Shown here: positions 13,849-20,248 of the stretch, piece by piece | Position numbering within the stretch: the stretch's first letter is position 1 | Layout: each line of letters starts with the position of its first letter | Source of the DNA: Akkermansiaceae bacterium UBA2367 | GTDB lineage: Bacteria; Verrucomicrobiota; Verrucomicrobiia; Verrucomicrobiales; DEV007 | NCBI GenBank assembly: GCA_002344525.1 | Contig: DDTJ01000011.1 | Location: 1 to 20,248 of the forward strand | Reading direction: 5' to 3' | Length of the DNA stretch: 20,248 nt | The notes under the pieces: model-generated | The model's input: only the letters and a program-made list of their open reading frames with translations | Database searches by the model: none | What the model was told of the DNA's origin: nothing | Program-made: the position numbers and the translations under genes

Positions 13849-15279
13849 ATGACCGATCCCCGTTCGCACTACGAAGCCCATGGCCAAGGCCATGTCTTCG
13901 CCCATTTCGATTCCCTCTCTCCGGCAGAGCAGCAAGCCCTGCTCGACCAAGCCGCCGCCATCGACCTCGCGGAGGTCGCCTCGCTGCACGAGACGCTCGT
14001 GACAGGTGGCGGCGTGAAGGACGAGGACCGGACCGGGGATCTCGAGCCCGCCGACTACATCCCCCTGCCCGGCCACAGCGAGACGGCCAACCCCAGCCTC
14101 TGGCGCGAGGCCGCGCTGAAGGGCGAGGCGGCGCTGCGCACCGGGCGCGTCGCGGCCTTCACCGTCGCGGGCGGACAAGGGACGCGGCTCGGTTTCGACG
14201 GCCCCAAGGGCACCTTCGGGGTCACCCCCGTTCTGCAAAAATCCCTCTTCCAGGTCTTCGCGGAGAAGATCCTCGCCACGAGCCGGGTCTACGGACGCCC
14301 CGTGCCCTGGTATCTCATGACCTCGGTGCTGAACCACGACGAGACCGTCGCCTTCTTCGAGCGCCACCACCATTTCGGTCTCAAGCCCGAGCGGGTCCAT
14401 TTCCTCACGCAGGGATTCATGCCCGCGGTCGATGCCGGGGGCCGCATCCTGATGGCCGACCGGGGTGAGATCGCCCTGAGCCCCGACGGCCACGGCGGCG
14501 CCCTGCGCGCGCTCGTGCGCTCCGGCGCGATCCGGCGGATGGAGGCCGACGGCGTGGACACGATCAGCTACTTCCAAGTCGACAATCCCCTCGTCCGCTG
14601 TCTCGACCCGACCTTCATCGGATTCCACCTCCTCCACGAGTCGGAGCTGTCCTCGAAGATGGTGCCGAAGGCCTATCCCGGCGAGAAGGTCGGCGTCTTC
14701 TGCCAGCGCGGCGGCAAGGCCCTCGTCGTCGAATACAGCGACCTGCCCGAGGCGCTCGTCGAGGAGACGGGTCCTGATGGGCAACTCCGCTACCGCTCCG
14801 GCAGCATCGCCATCCACCTCTTCAACCGCGGCTTCATCGAACGCCTCGGCGGGGGCGGCGGCGGAAACGCCTGTCTCCCCTTCCATCTCGCGCACAAGAA
14901 GGTGCCCTTCGTCGACGGGGCTGGCGTCCGCCACGAGCCCGCCGAACCGAACGGCTACAAATTCGAAATGTTCGTCTTCGACGCGCTCCCCTTCGCGAAG
15001 AATCCCATCATCGTCGAGACGGAGCGGGCCGACGATTTCTCCCCGGTGAAGAACGCCGAGGGCGTCGATTCGCCGCGCACCTGCCGCGACGACCAGCTCC
15101 GCCAGTTCGCCCGCTGGGCGCAGGCCGCCGGGATTCCGCTGGAGACCGACGAGACCGGCCTGCCGCCCTTCGCCTTCGAAGTCTCGCCGCTCTTCGCCGA
15201 CACCGAGACGCGATTCAAGAAGGCATGGGAGGCCCTGCCGCACAAGCCGGTCCTGACCGAGGGGCTGGTGCTGGTCTAG
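13849..15279 (+). CDS. UDP-sugar pyrophosphorylase (UAP1-like UDPGP family)
   Basis: This is a 476-residue cytoplasmic protein with no signal peptide. The start is the ATG at 13849; an in-frame TTG at 13834 sits inside the leader hairpin and is less likely. It carries the nucleotide-binding loop of the UDPGP family, AGGQGTRLG at residues 107-115 followed by GPKGTFGV, plus SPDGHGG (211-217) and QVDNPL (243-248), where eukaryote-type UDP-GlcNAc pyrophosphorylase (UAP1) has its uridine- and sugar-phosphate-binding motifs. The reaction would be UTP plus a sugar 1-phosphate (GlcNAc, GalNAc or glucose) giving UDP-sugar and pyrophosphate, feeding envelope or glycan synthesis. Which sugar is used cannot be decided. 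It differs from the usual bacterial GlmU and GalU types. It stands 141 bp after the sulfatases and 114 bp before the efflux genes, and may be its own unit. Confidence 0.88.
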   Translation: MTDPRSHYEAHGQGHVFAHFDSLSPAEQQALLDQAAAIDLAEVASLHETLVTGGGVKDEDRTGDLEPADYIPLPGHSETANPSLWREAALKGEAALRTGRVAAFTVAGGQGTRLGFDGPKGTFGVTPVLQKSLFQVFAEKILATSRVYGRPVPWYLMTSVLNHDETVAFFERHHHFGLKPERVHFLTQGFMPAVDAGGRILMADRGEIALSPDGHGGALRALVRSGAIRRMEADGVDTISYFQVDNPLVRCLDPTFIGFHLLHESELSSKMVPKAYPGEKVGVFCQRGGKALVVEYSDLPEALVEETGPDGQLRYRSGSIAIHLFNRGFIERLGGGGGGNACLPFHLAHKKVPFVDGAGVRHEPAEPNGYKFEMFVFDALPFAKNPIIVETERADDFSPVKNAEGVDSPRTCRDDQLRQFARWAQAAGIPLETDETGLPPFAFEVSPLFADTETRFKKAWEALPHKPVLTEGLVLV

Positions 15280-15393
15280 GGAGCGGGGATGTCACGGAGA
15301 ACGTCGCTCGCTCTTTTCTTTTCCAGCACCCTTCATCAAAACTCAAGATTCGCCCGCCATGTTTGCCGACGCGGGGCGGATCGCGCCGATTCC

Positions 15394-16809
15394 ATGTTCC
15401 AAATCCCACGAGTTTCCCAGACCCGCTTGCCCTTCCTCCTCCTGGCGGCGGCTCTCTCCGGCTGCGTCATGGCGGACCGCCCGGCGGGCGGCGTCGTGGT
15501 CCCGACGCAATGGCAGCACGACCCGTCCCGCGCCGGGGCGCTCGACACGGCGGCGCTGGCGAACTGGTGGAAGCGCTTCCGAGATCCGGTGCTCGACCAG
15601 CTCGTGGCGCGGGCCTTCGAGTCGAACACCGACCTGCGCACGACGGTGGTGCGGGTGGAGGAGTCGCGGGCGCGGCGCGGCGTGACGAAGGCGGCGCTGC
15701 TGCCCTCGCTCAACGGATCGTCGGGCGCCCGCCACAGTTGGACCCGCGACTCCCGGACGGGCGTCGACATCCATTCCCATTCCGAATCCTACTCCGGCTC
15801 GCTCGACGCGGGCTGGGAGATCGACTGGTTCGGCAAGCTGCGCAAGGAGCTGAAGGCGGCGGACGCCGAGGTCGCGGCAGCGGAGGAAAACCGCCGGGCG
15901 ATGGAGGTGGCGGTCTCCGCCGAGGTCGCGGACGCCTACGTCGCCCTGCGCGTGGCCGAGGCGCAGCTCCGGGTGATCCGGCGCAGCGTGGCGACGAGCG
16001 AGGAGACGGCGGAGATGACGCGCTGGCAGGAGCAGGCGGGCGAGGGCACGGCGCTGGCGACGCAGCAGGCGCGGGCCAGCCTCGGCCAGTCGCGGGCCTC
16101 GATTCCCGGCGTGGAGCAGAGCATCGGGCAGGCGAAGGACCGCCTCGCCCTGCTCGTCGGCGTCGCGCCGGGCATGCTGAACGGCCTGCTGGCCAAGGGC
16201 GGCGGCGTTCCGAAGGCCCCGGCGAAGCTGGCCACGGGCATCCCGGCGGACACGCTGCGGAACCGTCCTGACATCCGCTCGGCGGAGCATTCGCTGATGG
16301 CGGCGGCGGCCCGCACCCGTGCGGCGGAGTTGGAGCAACTGCCCTCGCTGTCGCTCTCCGGATCGGTCGGGCTGGAGGCTCTGACGACGGGCACGATCTT
16401 CTCGCCGGAGCTAGCGGCGGCTTCGGCGGCGGGCCAACTGACGGCCCCGATCTTCAACGGCGGCCGCATCCGCGAGACCATCCGACTCCAGAGCGCCCAG
16501 GAGAAGCAGGCGCTGATCGCCTGGGAAGCCTCGGTGCTGGGAGCCCTCTCGGAGGTGGAGGACGCGCTGATCGCGGTGAAGAAGAGCGACGAGCGCCTCG
16601 CCCTGCTCGCCGACGCCACCCAAGCGGCCCGCGAGGCTGAGTCCCTCGCCCGATTGAATTTCCAAGCCGGACAGGTCGATCTGCTCGACGTGCTGGTGGC
16701 GCAGCGCACGCTGTTGAACTTGGAGGAGTCTCAAGCCATCGCCGAGGGCAACCGAGCCAGCGCCCACATCCAGCTCTACAAAGCCCTCGGTGGCGGCTGG
16801 ACGCCCTGA
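15394..16809 (+). CDS. Outer-membrane efflux lipoprotein, NodT/TolC family
   Basis: This 471-residue protein starts at 15394, chosen because the next residues form a lipoprotein signal (RLPFLLLAAALSGC, lipidated cysteine at 24). The frame is open to 15289, but that adds an unlikely 35-residue extension. After the lipobox come two OEP repeats (about 55-250 and 260-465) with the heptad-rich helices of TolC-like trimers and family phrases such as NWWKRFRDP, GWEIDWFGKL and RPDIRSAEHSL. It forms the outer-membrane channel of a tripartite pump. The gene is followed after 62 bp by the adaptor and then the ABC ATPase and permease, so its partners are MacAB-like rather than RND. There is no Shine-Dalgarno (GATTCC-ATG). 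Confidence 0.92.
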   Translation: MFQIPRVSQTRLPFLLLAAALSGCVMADRPAGGVVVPTQWQHDPSRAGALDTAALANWWKRFRDPVLDQLVARAFESNTDLRTTVVRVEESRARRGVTKAALLPSLNGSSGARHSWTRDSRTGVDIHSHSESYSGSLDAGWEIDWFGKLRKELKAADAEVAAAEENRRAMEVAVSAEVADAYVALRVAEAQLRVIRRSVATSEETAEMTRWQEQAGEGTALATQQARASLGQSRASIPGVEQSIGQAKDRLALLVGVAPGMLNGLLAKGGGVPKAPAKLATGIPADTLRNRPDIRSAEHSLMAAAARTRAAELEQLPSLSLSGSVGLEALTTGTIFSPELAAASAAGQLTAPIFNGGRIRETIRLQSAQEKQALIAWEASVLGALSEVEDALIAVKKSDERLALLADATQAAREAESLARLNFQAGQVDLLDVLVAQRTLLNLEESQAIAEGNRASAHIQLYKALGGGWTP

Positions 16810-16871
16810 CCTCCGACCAGACAGGGTCAAGCCGCCCATCGAACCCTCTTTCCTTCTCTTTCCAAACCCGC

Positions 16872-18227
16872 ATGAAACCGAAATCCGAAACTTCCCCCGA
16901 AGACCTCGCCACAATTCTGGCGGCGTCGAAATCCGGCCAGCGCGGCTGGGCGGTCGGGGTGGTCGTCTTCCTGCTGCTGCTCGGGGGTGCCGCGTATCTC
17001 TACTGGCGCAGCCTCGCGGCGGCGGAGCCGAAGGAGGAGCGCTTCATCACTCAGACGATCCGGCGCGGAAACATCGAGCGCGACGTCACCGCGACGGGGA
17101 ACCTCCAGCCGACCAACGAAGTGACGATCGGCAGCGAGCTGTCGGGCATCACCGCCGAAGTCTACGTCGATGTGAACGATCGGGTCACGACCGGGCAGGC
17201 GCTGGCCCTGATCGAGGTGCGCGGCCTGCTCCAGCGCATCAACAGCAACCGGGCCTCGCTGAACGCAGCGAAGGCCTCGGTGAAGCAGTCCGAGGCCTCC
17301 CTCGCGGAGAGCCAGGCCGCGCTGGCGCGGCTGAAGGAGCTGCACCAGCTCAGCGCGGGCAAGATGCCGTCGAAGGCCGACATGGTCGCGGCCGAAGCGT
17401 CGGTGGCCCGGGCCGAGGCGGATCTCGGCGTGTCGATGGCGCAGGTGGAGCAGGCCCAGGCCCAGCTCGACACCAGCGAGGAGGAGCAGCGCAAGGCCAC
17501 CCTGCGCTCGCCCATCGACGGCGTGGTGCTGACCCGCAGCGTGGAGCCGGGCCAGACCGTGGCGGCGAGCTTCACTGCGCCCGAACTGTTCCTGATCGCG
17601 GAGGACCTGTCGCAGATGAAGCTCGACGTCGCCGTGGCCGAGGCGGACATCGCCCTCGTGGAGCAGGGGCAGAAGGCGACCTTCGCCGTCGATGCCTGGC
17701 CCGGCCGCACCTACCAGGCGACCGTGTCGCGCGTCTCCTTCGGATCGGCGGTGACGGACAACGTCGTGACCTACGAGACCGAGCTGCTCATCTCGAACGA
17801 CGACCTCAGCCTGCGCCCCGGCATGACGGCCACGGCGGACATCCGGGTGGCCACGCGCGAGGGCGTGCTGCTGGTGCCCGACGCGGCCTTGCGCTTCGAT
17901 CTGGAGCGGGCCACGGCTCCCGTCGAGGCGGCGAAAGAGCCCTCCTTCGTCGAGAATCTGCTGCCCCGGATGCCCGGACGGCGGCGCTCCAGCAGCCCGT
18001 CGGCGGGCGGTCCCGGCGGGCCGGGCAAGGGAGGATTCGGAGGCTTTGGAAGCAAGTCGAAAGGAAAGCGCAACGGAGGACCGACGATCTGGATCCTGCG
18101 CAACGACGAGCCGGTGTCCGTCTCCGTGAAGACCGGACTGAGCGAAGACGGTTTCACCGAAGTCAGCGGCGAAGGGATCGAGGATGGATCGCTGGTGATC
18201 GTCGGAGCCAAGACGCCTACCCCATGA
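16872..18227 (+). CDS. MacA-like periplasmic adaptor (HlyD family)
   Basis: This is a 451-residue inner-membrane-anchored adaptor. One membrane segment lies at 25-45 (GWAVGVVVFLLLLGGAAYLYW) after a short cytoplasmic tail. The first half-lipoyl and barrel strands are near 68-115 (TATGNLQPTNEVTIGSELSG), the long Ala/Glu/Gln-rich helical hairpin at about 120-208, and the second lipoyl half at 210-232 (ATLRSPIDGVVLTRSVEPGQ); beta-barrel and membrane-proximal domains follow. It would link the outer-membrane lipoprotein to the MacB-type permease. Odd: a Gly/Ser/Lys-rich linker at about 367-403 interrupts the membrane-proximal domain, resuming at TIWILRNDEPVSVSVKTGLS. The stop overlaps the ATPase start by 4 bp (ATGA), so translation is coupled. 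The start follows AAACCCGC without a Shine-Dalgarno. Confidence 0.92.
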   Translation: MKPKSETSPEDLATILAASKSGQRGWAVGVVVFLLLLGGAAYLYWRSLAAAEPKEERFITQTIRRGNIERDVTATGNLQPTNEVTIGSELSGITAEVYVDVNDRVTTGQALALIEVRGLLQRINSNRASLNAAKASVKQSEASLAESQAALARLKELHQLSAGKMPSKADMVAAEASVARAEADLGVSMAQVEQAQAQLDTSEEEQRKATLRSPIDGVVLTRSVEPGQTVAASFTAPELFLIAEDLSQMKLDVAVAEADIALVEQGQKATFAVDAWPGRTYQATVSRVSFGSAVTDNVVTYETELLISNDDLSLRPGMTATADIRVATREGVLLVPDAALRFDLERATAPVEAAKEPSFVENLLPRMPGRRRSSSPSAGGPGGPGKGGFGGFGSKSKGKRNGGPTIWILRNDEPVSVSVKTGLSEDGFTEVSGEGIEDGSLVIVGAKTPTP

Positions 18228-18946
18228 GCCAGCCCCCGACCAGCGCCGACGCCCTGATCGAGCTGAAGGGCATCACCAAGACCTACGGCAAGGGCGACGC
18301 CGCCTTCCTGGCCTTGCGCGGCGTCGATCTCTCGATCCGGCGCGGGGAGTTCGTCGCGATCATGGGGCCGAGCGGATCGGGGAAATCGACCCTCATGAAC
18401 CTGCTCGGCTGCCTCGACCAGCCCACTAGCGGGCACTACGGCTACGAGGGTATCGCCGTCGAGTCGCTCGACGCCGACCAGCGATCCCTGCTGCGGCGGC
18501 ACGCCTTCGGGTTCATCTTCCAGGGCTTCAACCTGCTCGCCCGCACCAGCGCCCTCGAAAACGTGGAGCTGCCCCTGATCTACCGCGGCGTGCCGCAGAG
18601 GGAGCGCCACGCGCTCGCCGCCGGAGCCCTCGCCGCCGTCGGCCTCCCGAACAAGCTGCGGAACACCCCCGCCGAGCTCTCCGGCGGCCAGCAGCAGCGC
18701 GTCGCCATCGCCCGCGCCATCGTGACCTCGCCCGTAACCCTCTTCGCCGACGAGCCGACCGGAAACCTCGACACCCGGACCACCGCCGAGATCATGGAGC
18801 TGCTGACCCGGTTGAACAAGGAGAACGGCATCACCATCCTGCTCGTCACCCACGAGGACGAAGTCGCCGAATACGCCGGGCGCGTCGTCGTGGTGAAGGA
18901 CGGCCTCATCGAGACCGACCGGGAGAACCACAAAACCCGCCCATGA
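18224..18946 (+). CDS. ABC transporter ATP-binding protein, MacB/LolD type
   Basis: This 240-residue cytoplasmic ATPase is complete: Walker A GPSGSGKST (48-56), Q-loop FQ (99-100), signature LSGGQ (152-156), Walker B LFADEPTG (173-180) and H-loop histidine H210 in VTHEDE. The family is that of MacB, LolD and FtsE, which drive mechanotransmission-type permeases. It overlaps the adaptor by 4 bp upstream and the permease by 4 bp downstream (ATGA at both junctions). In E. coli MacB the ATPase and permease are one polypeptide; here they are separate. Confidence 0.95.
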   Translation: MSQPPTSADALIELKGITKTYGKGDAAFLALRGVDLSIRRGEFVAIMGPSGSGKSTLMNLLGCLDQPTSGHYGYEGIAVESLDADQRSLLRRHAFGFIFQGFNLLARTSALENVELPLIYRGVPQRERHALAAGALAAVGLPNKLRNTPAELSGGQQQRVAIARAIVTSPVTLFADEPTGNLDTRTTAEIMELLTRLNKENGITILLVTHEDEVAEYAGRVVVVKDGLIETDRENHKTRP

Positions 18947-20157
18947 TCTGGAACGCCTTCCTCATCGCCCTGCGCGAGATCCGCCGGAACCCGGTACGGG
19001 CCTTTCTCACCGTGCTCGGCATCATCATCGGCGTCGCCGCCGTCATCACCATGGTCACCCTCGGCGAGGCCGCGACGCGGGTCGTGCGGAACCAGATCTC
19101 CCAGCTCGGCAGCAATCTCATCAACGTGCGGCCCGGCATGGGCTTCGGTCCACGCTCCGCCTCGGCGGGCGTGCCCAGCTTCACCGAGAGCGACGTCCAC
19201 GCCATCGCCACCCAGATCCCCGGCCTCGTGGCCGTGGCCCCCGTCAGCACCGCCAGCCTCAGCACCATCTACCGGCAGAACGCCCGCAGCACCGGCATCG
19301 CAGGGACCCGGCCCGAGTATTTCCAGATCAACAACTGGAAGCTCCACTCGGGCCGCTTCTTCACCGACGAGGACGTGCGCACCGGAGACGCCGTCTGCGT
19401 CATCGGCCAGACCGTCGTCACCAACCTCTTCGGTGGCGAGGACCCGCTGGGAAAGAAGATCCGGATCGGCCGCGCCGCCTGCGAGGTCATCGGCGTCCTC
19501 GCGGCCAAGGGCCAAGCCGGGATGGGCGACCAGGACGACACCATCGTCGTGCCCATCACCACCCTCCAGCGCCGCCTCGTCGGGCGCACCTCCACGCGCG
19601 GCATCAATCTCATCACCCTCTCCGCCGAGGATGGCTCGAACGCCGACGCGCTCATCGCCGAGCTCGTCTCCCTGATGCGGCAGAGGCGCAACCTGCAACC
19701 CAACGAAGCCGACAACTTCAACGTCTTCGACACCCGGCAGATCGCCGAATCGCTCAGCGCCTCCACCCAGACCATGACCGCCCTGCTCGCCGCCGTCGCC
19801 GGCGTCAGCCTGCTCGTGGGCGGGATCGGGATCATGAACATCATGCTCGTCTCCGTGACCGAGCGCACCCGCGAGATCGGCGTTCGGCTGGCCATCGGCG
19901 CCCGCGCCCGCGAGGTGCTGCTCCAGTTCCTCGTCGAGGCGGTGACCCTCTCCTCGATCGGCGGCGGAGTCGGCGTGCTCCTGGCGTTGATCCTGTGCCA
20001 CACGCTCTCCAGCGCCATCCAGATGCCCTACACCTTCGAGCCGAGGATCAATCTGATCGCCTTCTTCTTCTCCACGGCGGTTGGGATCGTCTTCGGCTTC
20101 GCCCCCGCCCGCCGCGCCGCCAAGCTCGATCCCATCGTCGCGCTGCGGCATGAGTAG
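18943..20157 (+). CDS. MacB-type ABC transporter permease
   Basis: This is a 404-residue inner-membrane protein with the four-helix MacB/FtsX layout: TM1 about 20-42 (FLTVLGIIIGVAAVITMVTL), a large periplasmic domain about 45-275, then TM2 about 278-300 (LLVGGIGIMNIMLV), TM3 about 332-354 and TM4 about 370-388, ending in ARRAAKLDPIVALRHE. The periplasmic domain has the usual MacB_PCD phrases (LGSNLINVRPG, VIGQTVVTNLFG, DPLGKKIRI, VIGVLAAKG). It would move an unknown substrate through the adaptor and outer-membrane lipoprotein; drugs, lipopeptides or a peptide signal are possible, and nothing in the window decides. It is the last gene of the operon, followed by a hairpin. Confidence 0.95.
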   Translation: MIWNAFLIALREIRRNPVRAFLTVLGIIIGVAAVITMVTLGEAATRVVRNQISQLGSNLINVRPGMGFGPRSASAGVPSFTESDVHAIATQIPGLVAVAPVSTASLSTIYRQNARSTGIAGTRPEYFQINNWKLHSGRFFTDEDVRTGDAVCVIGQTVVTNLFGGEDPLGKKIRIGRAACEVIGVLAAKGQAGMGDQDDTIVVPITTLQRRLVGRTSTRGINLITLSAEDGSNADALIAELVSLMRQRRNLQPNEADNFNVFDTRQIAESLSASTQTMTALLAAVAGVSLLVGGIGIMNIMLVSVTERTREIGVRLAIGARAREVLLQFLVEAVTLSSIGGGVGVLLALILCHTLSSAIQMPYTFEPRINLIAFFFSTAVGIVFGFAPARRAAKLDPIVALRHE

Positions 20158-20169
20158 GAAGAAAGGAGC

Positions 20170-20186
20170 GGGACTTTCCAAGTCCC
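20170..20186 (+). terminator. Probable terminator after the efflux operon
   Basis: A perfect 7-bp stem, GGGACTT (20170-20176) and AAGTCCC (20180-20186), with a 3-nt loop sits 12 bp after the permease stop and is followed by the T-rich TTCGTTGTT. It is a modest but plausible rho-independent terminator. Confidence 0.55.
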
Positions 20187-20199
20187 TTCGTTGTTCAGA

Positions 20200-20216
20200 C
20201 GGCACCCAAATCGATT
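20200..20216 (+). repeat. Partial copy of the MITE terminal repeat at the window edge
   Basis: These 17 bp (CGGCACCCAAATCGATT) match the MITE left terminal repeat at 9700-9716 (CGGTACCCAAATAGATT) at 15 positions and in the same orientation, so a related element would extend rightward out of the window. The outer bases (TTCAGA against TTAATG) are only partly similar and no TA flank is evident. Confidence 0.5.
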
Positions 20217-20248
20217 GATTCCGGCCCAAGGAGGGCCAACATTCCTGT

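Noticed and set aside
13825..15243. 472-codon open frame on the minus strand across the pyrophosphorylase gene
   Set aside because: It is a shadow of the UDPGP-family gene with no recognisable domain and Gly/Glu/Val-rich composition.

Overview
The window is high-GC bacterial DNA that most resembles Verrucomicrobiota or another PVC lineage. The pointers are a PVC-type dehydrogenase with beta-propeller, repeat and CxxCH cytochrome regions, two exported formylglycine-type sulfatases, a DUF3160 protein, and start codons that mostly lack a Shine-Dalgarno sequence and follow a C-rich stretch. No rRNA, tRNA or CRISPR array was seen, so the taxonomy is an inference from protein families.

Layout. (1) 1-2244, minus strand: the N-terminal part of an ABC-F ATPase cut by the window edge, then an exported TIM-barrel glycosidase-like protein with a C-terminal beta-sandwich. 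(2) 2245-2600: a divergent control region with a 10-bp-stem hairpin just before the next gene. (3) 2601-9568, plus strand: a tight three-gene cassette of exported proteins: DUF3160, a Memo-CapA fusion, and the PVC-type dehydrogenase/cytochrome. (4) 9606-10406: a KilA-N gene on the minus strand, AT-richer than its surroundings. It is broken by a 208-bp MITE-like element with 23-bp perfect terminal inverted repeats and a TA target duplication. Removing the element and one TA restores an uninterrupted KilA-N frame. The gene is also missing its 3' end. (5) 10639-13707: two sulfatases in tandem, iduronate-2-sulfatase-like and arylsulfatase-like. (6) 13849-15279: a cytoplasmic UDP-sugar pyrophosphorylase of the UAP1-like family. 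(7) 15394-20157: a tripartite export system made of a NodT-type outer-membrane lipoprotein, a MacA-like adaptor, a MacB-type ATPase and a separate MacB-type permease, followed by a hairpin terminator. (8) 20200-20216: a 17-bp sequence matching 15 of 17 positions of the MITE terminal repeat, suggesting that a related element begins at the window edge.

How the genes fit together. Most products are predicted to be exported, in keeping with a bacterium that handles complex, partly sulfated polysaccharides at its envelope. The sulfatases would desulfate glycans, the glycosidase-like protein may act on glycans, the cytochrome dehydrogenase may oxidise a sugar-like substrate, and the tripartite pump exports an unknown compound. 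The most unusual items are the exported, cysteine-free Memo-CapA fusion inside its cassette and the TA-targeting MITE that can be excised on paper to restore its host gene.
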